Below, in pieces: positions 6,616 to 15,062 of a DNA stretch of 64,000 nt; positions within the stretch are counted from its first letter, which is position 1; each line of letters begins with the position of its first letter. Both the position numbers and the translations under genes were made by a program. This stretch comes from Bradyrhizobium sp. Rc3b (lineage in GTDB: Bacteria; Pseudomonadota; Alphaproteobacteria; Rhizobiales; Xanthobacteraceae), in contig NZ_FOUS01000017.1 of assembly GCF_900114915.1 (NCBI RefSeq), forward strand, positions 62,001 through 126,000, read 5' to 3'. The notes below the pieces were generated by a model, which did no database searches, was not told where the DNA came from, and was given only the letters and a program-made list of their open reading frames with translations.

Positions 6616-8349
6616 TCAAAACAATTCTATGCCGTCATCCGCAGTCTCGACCGCCTCGACCCGGCGCATGGTGGCGATCGATGCCAGTCCCAGCGCTTGC
6701 AGGAACTCCCGATGAACGTCCCGCTCGCGCTCCATCGTGTAGCGCGCGAAGAGATCGTCGAGGATCGCCTGATCCTGCAGCTCCGGCTGTAGCCGCTGCG
6801 CGCTTGCGCTCGCAGTCTCGAGCCGCGTGGCGACCGCAGGCAAGGCTGCGGAGCTTTCGCCGAGCCTTGTCATCAGGCCCTGGGCCGAATTCATCAGCCT
6901 CTCGAATTCCACGCCTTCGTCGACGAGCCGGCTCATCAGCTTGCCGAGCCGTTCATTGCCGGCCTCGACCTCGCGCAGCGCCTGAAGGATTTGCGGCTCC
7001 AGCTTGGCAAGCTGGGTGGGATCACCCTGCACGCGGAGCTCCTTCAGCTCATTGGCCGAGCGCTCGATCCCGTCGAGCACCGGCCTCAGGCGGCCCGCCC
7101 CCGCGGAGACCTGGTCGGCGGTCGCCTTGAGCTCGTTGGCGATGACGACGAAGGCGCTGCCGCGGCTGCCGAGATGGCTCGCCTTGAGGCCGGCATTCAT
7201 TCCGATCAGCGTGATGTCGACAGTCGCTTCGGCAAGACCGGCGATCGCCTGGCGAAATTTCGTCAGCGTGTCCTCGACGATCGCTAGCGCCTCGTCGACC
7301 GAGCGGCCGGCACTCTCGCAGGTAGCGATCAGGGTCGATGCGTGCGCCAGCGTCTGCTTGATGCGCGTCAGGAACGACGACGAGCCGCCCTCCTCGCCGC
7401 CGAACAGCGTGCGGCCGTGGCCGACGACGCTGCCCGCATCGTGCAGGATGGCCGTCAGCGCGCCGACGATCTGGCCGACGTCGCCGCCGAACTCGCGCTG
7501 GGCATCCCTGAGCTGGGCCGCCTGCAGCCGGCAAATCGCACGCACGCCGTCATCGCTCGGCACCGTTTCAGGAACGAGGCTCGGCGCTGATTCCGACACA
7601 AGGCCGAGGCCATGGGACACGTGCTCGAGACGCTGACGCGTGCTGTCGCCCGCCTGCAGCGAGATGATCGCGCTGCCGACCGCCTCGGCGATCTTCCTGG
7701 TGCTGGCACTGGCGCGGTCGGCCAGATGGCTGCTCTTGCTGCGCTGGTCGCGCAAGCCGGAATAGGCCGCGCCGAGCTCGGCGCTCTCCGACATCAGCTG
7801 GGACCGGTAGCGGCTCTCGAATTCCTTCTGCCGGGCGGAGGCGGTGGCAACCGCCTCGGACAGGCGCTGCTGGTCGCGCGCGCAGCCTTCGATCGAGCGC
7901 TGCACGGCCCTGCCGAGATCGTAGGCTTCCTGGGTGAAGGCGAGAAAGCCCTCGCGGTCGCCGTCGAGCGAGGCCGCCTCGATCCGCGCGCTGCGCGCGA
8001 TGATGGTGATCATCTGGATGTGCTTGAACAGCGGCTTGAGCAGCGAAGACGCCTCCGCCGTGCTCTTGCCGATTGTCTCCAGCAGGGCGCTCTCCGCCGG
8101 CAGCGCCTGCGCCAGCTCGCTCAGCTGCGCGGCGATCTCCTGCAGCGCTGTTGCTGCACCCTCGATCTCGGCGCCGGAAAGCTCGCCCGAGAGCGTCGCC
8201 AAACCCTGGTTCAGCTCCTTGAAGATGAGGTGGCCGCGGCCGAGCTCGTGACCGACGCGCGCGAACACGTCCTCGATGCGCGAGGAGACGTCCTCGATCG
8301 CGGCGGTTGCCTCGGTGAGCGTGTTGGCCGGAACGGGCGACATGGCCAT
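6616..8349 (-). CDS. Soluble receptor-like chemotaxis protein with two degenerate tips
   Basis: 577 aa, last gene of the che operon, helical throughout, no membrane helix and no recognisable sensor domain. Two segments look like decayed chemoreceptor hairpin tips: about 112-127 (IQMITIIARSARIEAA) and about 379-408 (ITLIGMNAGLKASHLGSRG then FVVIANELK), compared with the usual I..QTNLLALNAAVEAARAGE.G.GFAVVA.EVR. It starts at an ATG overlapping the cheB stop (TGATG), so it is translationally coupled. A TTG one codon upstream is an unlikely alternative. It probably acts inside or beside the receptor/CheA array, but whether it can activate CheA is unclear because the tip residues are poorly conserved. 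A phosphatase or adaptor role is also possible. Confidence 0.8.
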   Translation of the reverse strand: MAMSPVPANTLTEATAAIEDVSSRIEDVFARVGHELGRGHLIFKELNQGLATLSGELSGAEIEGAATALQEIAAQLSELAQALPAESALLETIGKSTAEASSLLKPLFKHIQMITIIARSARIEAASLDGDREGFLAFTQEAYDLGRAVQRSIEGCARDQQRLSEAVATASARQKEFESRYRSQLMSESAELGAAYSGLRDQRSKSSHLADRASASTRKIAEAVGSAIISLQAGDSTRQRLEHVSHGLGLVSESAPSLVPETVPSDDGVRAICRLQAAQLRDAQREFGGDVGQIVGALTAILHDAGSVVGHGRTLFGGEEGGSSSFLTRIKQTLAHASTLIATCESAGRSVDEALAIVEDTLTKFRQAIAGLAEATVDITLIGMNAGLKASHLGSRGSAFVVIANELKATADQVSAGAGRLRPVLDGIERSANELKELRVQGDPTQLAKLEPQILQALREVEAGNERLGKLMSRLVDEGVEFERLMNSAQGLMTRLGESSAALPAVATRLETASASAQRLQPELQDQAILDDLFARYTMERERDVHREFLQALGLASIATMRRVEAVETADDGIELF

Positions 8350-9440
8350 CAACCCGCCACCGCGGCGTGCCCGGCCTGATACCAGAGCATGATCTCGCGC
8401 GGGATGTGATGCAGCGAAACGACCTTCTCGACACCGCCATGGGCGATGGCTTCCTTGGGCATGCCGAACACCACGCAGCTCTCTTCGTCCTGCGCCCGCG
8501 TCGAGGCGCCGAGCTTGCGCATCTCCAGCATCCCGCGCGCGCCGTCGTCGCCCATGCCAGTCATGATGACGCCGAGCGCGTTGGCGCCGGCATGCTGGGC
8601 CGCCGAGCGGAACAACACGTCGACTGAGGGGCGATGCCGCGACACCGGCGGGCCGTCCTTGATCGCGATCTGGTAGCGCAGGCCGATGCGCTGGAGCAGC
8701 ATGTGGCGGGCGCCGGGCGCGATATAGGCGCAGCCCGGCAGCACCGGCTCGCCGTCCTCGGCCTCCTTGACCCTGATCTGGCAGACGCCGTCGAGACGCT
8801 TGGCAAAGGCCGCGGTGAAGCCTGCCGGCATGTGCTGGACGATGACGATCGGCGGACAGTGCGGCGGCAGCATCTCGAGGACGTCATTGAGCGCTTCGGT
8901 CCCGCCGGTCGACGCACCGATGCAGACGATGCGCTCCGTCGTCGGCCGGACCCTGCCCTGCACCGGCGCCGGGATGATGGCGTCGGCGGTCAGCTTCTTC
9001 TCGATGGCCCGGCGTTCCGCACGCGGCCGCACTCGCGCGCGCGCTGCCGACTTCACCGCCTCGCGCAGCCGCGTCGAGCATTCGAGCAGCGCAAGGCGCG
9101 TGTCGATCTTCGGTTTCGGCACGATATCGACCGCGCCCGCCTCGAACGCCTCGAACATCACGTTCGAGCCCTCTTCGGTCAGCGAGGAGCAGATGATCAC
9201 CGGGATCGGGCGTTGCGCCATGATCTTGCGTAGAAACGTCATGCCATCCATCCGCGGCATTTCCAGGTCGAGGATCATGACATCGGGGATCTCGTCCTGA
9301 AGACGCTTCGCAGCCACGAACGGATCGCAGGCCGTTGCCATCACCTCGATATCGGGATCGTCGTTGAGGATCGTCTGCAGGATTTGGCGCACCGACGCCG
9401 AATCGTCCACGATCAGCACGCGAACCTTCTCCCTCGGCAT
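8349..9440 (-). CDS. cheB: CheB protein-glutamate methylesterase/deamidase
   Basis: 363 aa. A receiver domain (about 5-120, phospho-acceptor Asp58 in MILDLEMPRMDG) is linked by a basic hinge to the methylesterase domain (about 165-355). The catalytic serine lies in CIGASTGGTEAL, the histidine in VQHMPAGFTAAFAKRL and the aspartate in MTGMGDDGARGM. The protein removes methyl groups from receptor glutamates (and deamidates glutamines) for adaptation. The gene lies 16 bp downstream of cheR and overlaps the next gene by one base. The length is normal for the family. Confidence 0.97.
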   Translation of the reverse strand: MPREKVRVLIVDDSASVRQILQTILNDDPDIEVMATACDPFVAAKRLQDEIPDVMILDLEMPRMDGMTFLRKIMAQRPIPVIICSSLTEEGSNVMFEAFEAGAVDIVPKPKIDTRLALLECSTRLREAVKSAARARVRPRAERRAIEKKLTADAIIPAPVQGRVRPTTERIVCIGASTGGTEALNDVLEMLPPHCPPIVIVQHMPAGFTAAFAKRLDGVCQIRVKEAEDGEPVLPGCAYIAPGARHMLLQRIGLRYQIAIKDGPPVSRHRPSVDVLFRSAAQHAGANALGVIMTGMGDDGARGMLEMRKLGASTRAQDEESCVVFGMPKEAIAHGGVEKVVSLHHIPREIMLWYQAGHAAVAG

Positions 9441-9456
9441 CTTGGTTGCGCTCCGG

Positions 9457-10311
9457 CTAGACCTGGAAAATGGTTGGCTGAACCTGCTTCAGCCCGGGCA
9501 CGGCACTGTGAATCATCGATTCCGAATGTCCGACCAGCAAATAGCCGCCCGGACGCAAATGGCTGCACAATTGCTCGACCACCTTGCGCTGGGTCTCGCG
9601 TTCGAAATAGATCAGGACGTTGCGGCAGAAGATGATGTCGACGTCACGATCGACCGGATAGGACTTGTCCATGAGGTTCATCCTCATGAAATGTGTCGCG
9701 CGCCGCAGCTCGGGTACGACCCGCACCTCACCGCGCGACTTGTCCCGCGACGTCGAGAAATATCGTTTCACGAATTGCTCCGGCACCGGGCCGAGCACGT
9801 CGCGCGTGTAGATCGCAGTCTTGGCGAGGCGCAGCACCGCGGTCGAGATGTCGGTCCCGAGGATGCGGTACTGGAAGCGCGAGCCGTTCCGCGTCATGTC
9901 GTCCAGCACCATCGCGGTGGTGTAGGCCTCCATGCCGGTTGAGCTCGCCGAGCTCCAGATCTTCAGGTTCGCGTTCTTGCGTCCATGCGACTTGAGCAGG
10001 CCGGGAATCGCGACGTCGCGCATGAAGGTGAAGTGCTGCGGCTCGCGGAAGAAGTCGGTCTTGTTGGTCGTCACCACGTCGATGAGATGGGTGAGCTCGG
10101 TATCGAAATGACCGGCCTCGAACAGGTTCTCGACATATTCGTTGAGACCGGTGAAGTTGAGCGCGCGCACGCGCTTGTGCAGCCGCCCCTCCAGCATCAG
10201 CCGCTTGCCCTGCGGCAGCTTGATGCCAACCTGGCCCTCGATCAGTTCGGCGATGGTGCGGAAATGGCGGTCCGACAGATGCACGGCCGTATCCTGTACG
10301 GCGGGCATCAT
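9457..10311 (-). CDS. cheR: CheR chemoreceptor methyltransferase
   Basis: 284 aa, SAM-dependent methylation of receptor glutamates. An N-terminal helical domain (about 12-85) is followed by the methyltransferase domain. Motifs seen: TNKTDFFREPQHF, LKIWSSASSTGMEAYTTAM (SAM-binding, the usual W.AACSTGEE.YS), ILGTDIST, DIIFCRNVLIYF and GGYLLVGHSES. The start uses the first of two adjacent ATGs. The gene sits between the second mcp gene and cheB, giving the normal methylation/demethylation pair. No TPR extension is present. CheD is not encoded in this cluster. Confidence 0.97.
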   Translation of the reverse strand: MMPAVQDTAVHLSDRHFRTIAELIEGQVGIKLPQGKRLMLEGRLHKRVRALNFTGLNEYVENLFEAGHFDTELTHLIDVVTTNKTDFFREPQHFTFMRDVAIPGLLKSHGRKNANLKIWSSASSTGMEAYTTAMVLDDMTRNGSRFQYRILGTDISTAVLRLAKTAIYTRDVLGPVPEQFVKRYFSTSRDKSRGEVRVVPELRRATHFMRMNLMDKSYPVDRDVDIIFCRNVLIYFERETQRKVVEQLCSHLRPGGYLLVGHSESMIHSAVPGLKQVQPTIFQV

Positions 10312-10447
10312 GACCGCCGGCCCCGGTCCGCGACGGCCACCTGCACTGAATGTCGGGCCGTACGGGCCATCTCGAATCCTACGGGTTTAAACAACCGATG
10401 AAAGAAGACCGGTCCACCGTCCCAGGGCAGACCGGCCTGCAAAAATC

Positions 10448-12253
10448 CTAGCGCTGAAAATCGGCGTCCCGATCATCCTCGCCGTCATGCATGTCGAAGG
10501 CAAAGCCGCCGCCACCGGCAACCTTCACGGCGCGCGCCGGCCGGGCCTGCACGACCTTTTTCGCCGGACGCTCGGCAGCCGCCATCATAACCGCCTTGGC
10601 GCGCAACTGGCTCACCGCCCGGTCGATCGGCGCCGGCGCCTGGCTCTTGGCGCCGTGCTCGATGCGGAAATAGGCGATGGTGGATTGAAGCTGTTCGGCC
10701 TGCGAAGCGAGCTCCTCCGAGGTCGAGGACACCTGCTCGGACGCGCTGGCGTTCTGCTGACCGACCTTGTCGAGCTGCTGGATCGCCTGGTTGATCTGGG
10801 CCGAGCCGACGTCCTGCTCGCGGCAGGCCGCGGTGATCTCCTCGACGAGCTCGGCAGTCCTCTTGATGTCAGGGACAAGCTTGGAGAGCATCGCGCCGGC
10901 CTCCTGTGCCACCTTGACGGTGTCGGCCGAGAGCGTGCCGATCTCGGCCGCGGCAGCCTGGCTGCGCTCGGCGAGCTTGCGCACTTCGGAGGCGACCACC
11001 GCAAAGCCCTTGCCGTGCTCGCCGGCACGCGCGGCCTCGACCGCGGCGTTGAGCGCGAGCAGATCGGTCTGGCGTGCGATCTCCTGCACGATCGTGATCT
11101 TCTCGGCGATGGTCTGCATCGCGTTGACGGCGCGGCCGACCGCGGCACCGCTGGCTTCGGCGTCCTTTGCCGACTGCGCGGCGATCTTCTCAGTCTGGTT
11201 GGCGTTATCGGCGTTCTGCTTCACGTTGGAGGCCATCTCCTCCATCGAGGAGGAAGCTTCCTCGGCGGACGAGGCCTGCTCGGTCGCGCCCTGCGACAGC
11301 TGCTCGGCGCTCGCGGAGAGCTCCTGGCTGCCGGCCGAGACGTTCTGCGCTGCCGTCAGCGCTTCGGACACGATCTGGCGAAGCTTCTCCACCATGCGCT
11401 CGAGCGCAAGGCCCAGCGTGTCCTTGTCCGACAGCGGCTTGGCTTCGATCGTGAGGTTGCCCTGCGCGATCTCGTTGGCGACGGCCGCGGTGGCGTTCAG
11501 ATTGGCGGTCATCGCGTTCAGGGATTTCACGAGATCGCCGATCTCGTCGTTGCTGGAAGCATCGATCTTGTGGCTGAGATCACCGATCGCGACGGCATCC
11601 GCCAGCCCGACCGCCTTGGCGAGGGACCGGCTGATATTGATCGAGATCCAGACTGCGCCAATCGCGGCAACGATGAGCGAGACGATGACGAGGACGATCA
11701 GAACCAACTGCGCACGGCGGCTGTCTTCGTTGGACTGCACCGCCTGCTCGGCCATCTGCCTCTTCGTATTGGCGACATAGGCTCCCATCGCCTCCGTCGC
11801 ATCCGCAACCACCTTGCGCCCGTCGCCCATCGAGCGCTCGGTGGCCTTGGTCTTATCGGTCTTTGCCAGCCTGATCGTCTCTTCCTGAAAGACGTTCATT
11901 CTAGCGTAGGCGCTGGCGAAATTGTCGAGCAGCTTCTTGCCGCCTTCGCTGGCCATCGCATAGACCTCGTCCCTGATCTTCATGGCCTCATCGCGGAGCT
12001 TGGCCGCGTTCACCGCGAATTCCTCGGCCTCGCTTGCCGTTCCCAGAATTGCGTTCTTTTCCGCCCTGACCTGCTGCCAGATGATCTTTTCGACCTCGGC
12101 TGCTTTCTCCATCCGCTTGGCGCGAAGCACCATGGAATCTGCGGTCGCGGCCATGTCGGACAACTTCATGTAGCTCACGGCGCCTGCTACCATGAACAGA
12201 AGAATGACGACGCCAAACGCGCTGGCGAGCTTGGCTTTGACGGTGAATCTCAT
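10448..12253 (-). CDS. Methyl-accepting chemotaxis protein (two HAMP units)
   Basis: 601 aa. TM1 (about 10-31), a helical periplasmic ligand domain of the four-helix-bundle type (about 32-183), TM2 (about 184-207), HAMP (about 208-260), a second HAMP-like unit (about 262-300), then the signalling domain. The tip reads IARQTDLLALNAAVEAARAGEH. The C-terminus has a flexible segment and a conserved acidic end (FDMHDGEDDRDADFQR). It is closely related to the receptor at 12866-14563. The main difference is a 36-residue extra HAMP unit inserted between NAM and VEKL. It lacks the NWETF-type pentapeptide for CheR tethering. The gene is cotranscribed with che genes; its ligand is unknown. Confidence 0.93.
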   Translation of the reverse strand: MRFTVKAKLASAFGVVILLFMVAGAVSYMKLSDMAATADSMVLRAKRMEKAAEVEKIIWQQVRAEKNAILGTASEAEEFAVNAAKLRDEAMKIRDEVYAMASEGGKKLLDNFASAYARMNVFQEETIRLAKTDKTKATERSMGDGRKVVADATEAMGAYVANTKRQMAEQAVQSNEDSRRAQLVLIVLVIVSLIVAAIGAVWISINISRSLAKAVGLADAVAIGDLSHKIDASSNDEIGDLVKSLNAMTANLNATAAVANEIAQGNLTIEAKPLSDKDTLGLALERMVEKLRQIVSEALTAAQNVSAGSQELSASAEQLSQGATEQASSAEEASSSMEEMASNVKQNADNANQTEKIAAQSAKDAEASGAAVGRAVNAMQTIAEKITIVQEIARQTDLLALNAAVEAARAGEHGKGFAVVASEVRKLAERSQAAAAEIGTLSADTVKVAQEAGAMLSKLVPDIKRTAELVEEITAACREQDVGSAQINQAIQQLDKVGQQNASASEQVSSTSEELASQAEQLQSTIAYFRIEHGAKSQAPAPIDRAVSQLRAKAVMMAAAERPAKKVVQARPARAVKVAGGGGFAFDMHDGEDDRDADFQR

Positions 12254-12314
12254 TTTCAGTCTCGTTGGTTCGAATTGGGGTGCTTACGCGTGACCACGCT
12301 TCACTCTTGCAAAC

Positions 12315-12803
12315 TCAGGCGGCGCGCGGCGCATCTGTAGCCGTGTCGCGGCCTTCCGGAACTTCGTCATTGGCCATCAGCTTGGCGAGATCGAAGATCA
12401 CGACGAACTTCTCGCCCTTGCGGCCGATACCGGCGGCATAGTCCGATTGCCATTTCCCGCCGACCTCTGGCACGGGCTCGATTGCCTGCTCGTCGATGTC
12501 CGTGACCTCGAACACGCAGTCGGCGACGAAGCCGACGCCGACCAGACGGTCCTTCATCGGCACATCGAGGATGATGATGCGGGTCGCCTCGGTGGCGGCC
12601 ACGCTGGGCAGGCCGAGCTTGTTCCTGAGATCGACGATCGGACAGCCGCTGCCGCGCACGTCGATCATGCCGAGCAGAAAGTTCGGCGCATGCGGAAGCC
12701 GCGAGATCGGCCGCATGTCGAGAATTTCCCGGACGTTGCGGATGCTGATGCCGAACGTCTCGCCGGCGAGCCCGAGCGTCAGATATTGCGAGGTTGCGGC
12801 CAT
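12315..12803 (-). CDS. cheW: CheW coupling protein
   Basis: 162 aa from the ATG at 12803. It is a single CheW domain: QYLTLGLAGETFGISIRNVR at the N-terminus, then LLGMIDVRGSGCPIVDLR, IIILDV and VGFVADCVFEVTDI. CheW links receptor tips to CheA. A GTG at 12848 would add 15 residues, but the CheW fold begins after the internal ATG. It lies between the two paralogous receptors, so each receptor gene has a cheW next to it. The C-terminal tail (PEGRDTATDAPRAA) is disordered. Confidence 0.93.
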   Translation of the reverse strand: MAATSQYLTLGLAGETFGISIRNVREILDMRPISRLPHAPNFLLGMIDVRGSGCPIVDLRNKLGLPSVAATEATRIIILDVPMKDRLVGVGFVADCVFEVTDIDEQAIEPVPEVGGKWQSDYAAGIGRKGEKFVVIFDLAKLMANDEVPEGRDTATDAPRAA

Positions 12804-12865
12804 GATGCAGTCCAGGATTCCCGGTTGGAAATGGGTACGGTCCGGCACAAGGCCGGACCGGTTGA

Positions 12866-14563
12866 TCAGCGTTGGAACTCGGCGTCGCGATCGTCTTCGC
12901 CGTCATTCATGTCGAAGGCGAAGCCACCGCCACCGGCGACCTTCATCGCACGTGCCGGCTTGCGGACAAGCACCGGCTTCTTCATGCCGCGATCGGCGGC
13001 CGCCATGTGCGCTGCCTTGGCCCGGAGCTGACCGACGGCGCGGTCGATCGGCTCGGCCGCAGCCTTCTCCTTGCGCGTGGCATGCTCGATCCGGAAGAAC
13101 GAGATAGTGGACTGCAGCTGCTCGGCTTGCGAGGCGAGCTCCTCCGAGGTCGACGACACCTGCTCGGAGGCGCTGGCGTTCTGCTGGCCGACCTTGTCGA
13201 GCTGCTGGATCGCCTGGTTGATCTGGGCCGAGCCGACGTCCTGCTCACGGCAGGCCGCGGTGATCTCCTGCACCAGCTCGGCGGTCTTCTTGATGTCGGG
13301 CACGAGCTTGGACAGCATCTGGCCGGCCTCCTGGGCGACCTTCACGCTCTCCGTGGAAAGCGTCCCGATGTCGGCCGCGGCGGCCTGGCTGCGCTCGGCA
13401 AGCTTGCGCACTTCGGAGGCGACCACAGCAAAGCCCTTGCCGTGCTCGCCTGCGCGAGCGGCTTCCACGGCCGCGTTGAGCGCGAGCAGGTCGGTCTGGC
13501 GTGCGATCTCCTGCACGATCGTGATCTTCTCGGCGATGGTCTGCATCGCCTCGACGGCACGGCCCACGGCGACACCGCTGGCTTCAGCGTCCTTGGCCGA
13601 CTGCCCCGCAATCTTCTCGGTCTGGTTGGCGTTGTCGGCATTCTGTTTCACGTTCGAGGCCATCTCCTCCATCGAGGAGGAGGCTTCCTCGGCGGACGAA
13701 GCCTGCTCGGTCGCGCCTTGCGAGAGCTGCTCGGCGCTGGCGGATAGCTCCTGGCTTCCGGCGGAGACGTTCTGCGCCGCAGTGATCGCCTCGGCAACGA
13801 TTTGCCGGAGCTTTTCGACCATCGCATTCAGCGACTTGATGAGATCTCCGATCTCGTCGTTGCTTGCGGAGGGAATGGTCTGGCTGAGATCGCCCTCCGC
13901 GACCGCACCTGCAAGGCCAACCGCTCTTCCGAGCGAGCGGCTAATCGAGATGGAAATCCAGAGCGCAGCCCCGATCGCAACCGCCAGCGAGATGCCGATC
14001 AGCGTCATCAGCAGGAACTGGGCCTGGTGCCCCTCTGCCCTGGACTGGACGGCCTGCTCGGCCATCTGCTTCTTCGTATTGGCGACATAGGCGCCCATGG
14101 ATTCCATCGCGTCTGCGACGACCTTGCGGCCGTCACCCATCGAGCGCTCCATGGCCTTCGTCTTGTCGGTCTTCGCCAGCCGGATCGTCTCTTCCTGGTA
14201 GGTATTCATCTTCGCGTATGTGGCTGCAAAGCTGTCGAGTAGCTTCCTGCCGTTCTCGCTCGCCAGCGCGTAGACCTCATCCCTGGTCTTCATCGCTTCC
14301 TCGCGAAGCCTGGCGGCATCGGCGGCAAACTGTTCGGCCTGAGCCTCCGTACCGAGCACCGAGTTCTTCTCGGCACGTAGCTGAAGCAAAATGTCCTTTT
14401 CGATCTGCGTCGCCTTTTCCATGCGGTTTGCGCGCAGAACCATGCTGTCAGCGGTCGCCATCATGTCGCCGAGCTTCATGTAAGCCACGCCGCCCGCAAT
14501 CCCGGACAGGACGATGATCACGCCGAACGCACTGGCAAGCTTTGCCTTGACGGTAAATCTCAT
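12866..14563 (-). CDS. Methyl-accepting chemotaxis protein (single HAMP)
   Basis: 565 aa paralogue of the receptor at 10448-12253 with the same order: TM1 (10-31), four-helix periplasmic domain, TM2, one HAMP, signalling domain with tip IARQTDLLALNAAVEAARAGEH, and the same acidic tail (FDMNDGEDDRDAEFQR). The two genes are very similar at nucleotide level across the signalling part (for example around 11250 and 13660), which points to recent duplication or gene conversion. The periplasmic parts have diverged slightly more. The ligand is unknown. Methylation by the neighbouring cheR is expected. Confidence 0.93.
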   Translation of the reverse strand: MRFTVKAKLASAFGVIIVLSGIAGGVAYMKLGDMMATADSMVLRANRMEKATQIEKDILLQLRAEKNSVLGTEAQAEQFAADAARLREEAMKTRDEVYALASENGRKLLDSFAATYAKMNTYQEETIRLAKTDKTKAMERSMGDGRKVVADAMESMGAYVANTKKQMAEQAVQSRAEGHQAQFLLMTLIGISLAVAIGAALWISISISRSLGRAVGLAGAVAEGDLSQTIPSASNDEIGDLIKSLNAMVEKLRQIVAEAITAAQNVSAGSQELSASAEQLSQGATEQASSAEEASSSMEEMASNVKQNADNANQTEKIAGQSAKDAEASGVAVGRAVEAMQTIAEKITIVQEIARQTDLLALNAAVEAARAGEHGKGFAVVASEVRKLAERSQAAAADIGTLSTESVKVAQEAGQMLSKLVPDIKKTAELVQEITAACREQDVGSAQINQAIQQLDKVGQQNASASEQVSSTSEELASQAEQLQSTISFFRIEHATRKEKAAAEPIDRAVGQLRAKAAHMAAADRGMKKPVLVRKPARAMKVAGGGGFAFDMNDGEDDRDAEFQR

Positions 14564-14600
14564 TTCCAGCCCCTACCCCGGTCTCGCCCGAGACCTCATC

Positions 14601-15062
14601 TCAATTTAGAATGCGTTCCATGTTCGGAACGATGACGAACTCTTCGCGCCACTTCGCGATGAAGCGGATGAACTCCGGCTTCCAGTGCATGCCGACGCGC
14701 GGCGTCTGCTGCACGTCGGTCTGGGAGATCTCCGTGACCTCGTAGACCTTGTCGGCGGTGACGCCGACCAGAACCGGCTCGCCATCGAGCTCGAGCTCGA
14801 TCACCACGATGCGCGTATCGGCCGAATCCTCGAGCTGCGGCATGCCGAAGCGGATGCGCAGGTCGGCGAGCGGAATGACGTTGCCGCGCACGTTGATCAC
14901 GCTGGGAACGAAGGCGCGCGCGCCTGCCACCTTGGTGACGGGGACGGGATCGATGATCTCGCGCACGAGGCCGGCGTCGAGCGCGAACTTCTCCTCGCCA
15001 AGGCCGATCATCACGACCTGCATCGCGTCAGCCTGCCGTTCGCCGGCCAAACTATCGTTCAT
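14601..15062 (-). CDS. cheW: CheW coupling protein
   Basis: 153 aa. The ATG at 15062 overlaps the cheA stop as TGATG, which fixes the start; the longer open frame upstream of it is only cheA read in another frame. CheW-domain features: QVVMIGLGEEKFALDAGLVR, VPSVINVRGNVIPLADLRIR, IVVIELELDGEPVLVGV and DKVYEVTEI. It is cotranscribed directly after cheA and is likely the principal adaptor for that kinase. It differs clearly from the second CheW (12315-12803). Confidence 0.95.
   Translation of the reverse strand: MNDSLAGERQADAMQVVMIGLGEEKFALDAGLVREIIDPVPVTKVAGARAFVPSVINVRGNVIPLADLRIRFGMPQLEDSADTRIVVIELELDGEPVLVGVTADKVYEVTEISQTDVQQTPRVGMHWKPEFIRFIAKWREEFVIVPNMERILN

Noticed and set aside
10397..10437. 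Repeated GACCGG segments between cheR and the receptor gene
   Set aside because: A direct repeat of six bases only; no hairpin with a T tract, so neither a terminator nor an operator can be supported.
10487..12340. 617-codon plus-strand frame across the first receptor gene
   Set aside because: The plus-strand translation is Leu/Gly/Arg-rich low complexity with no domain, while the minus strand encodes a full receptor.
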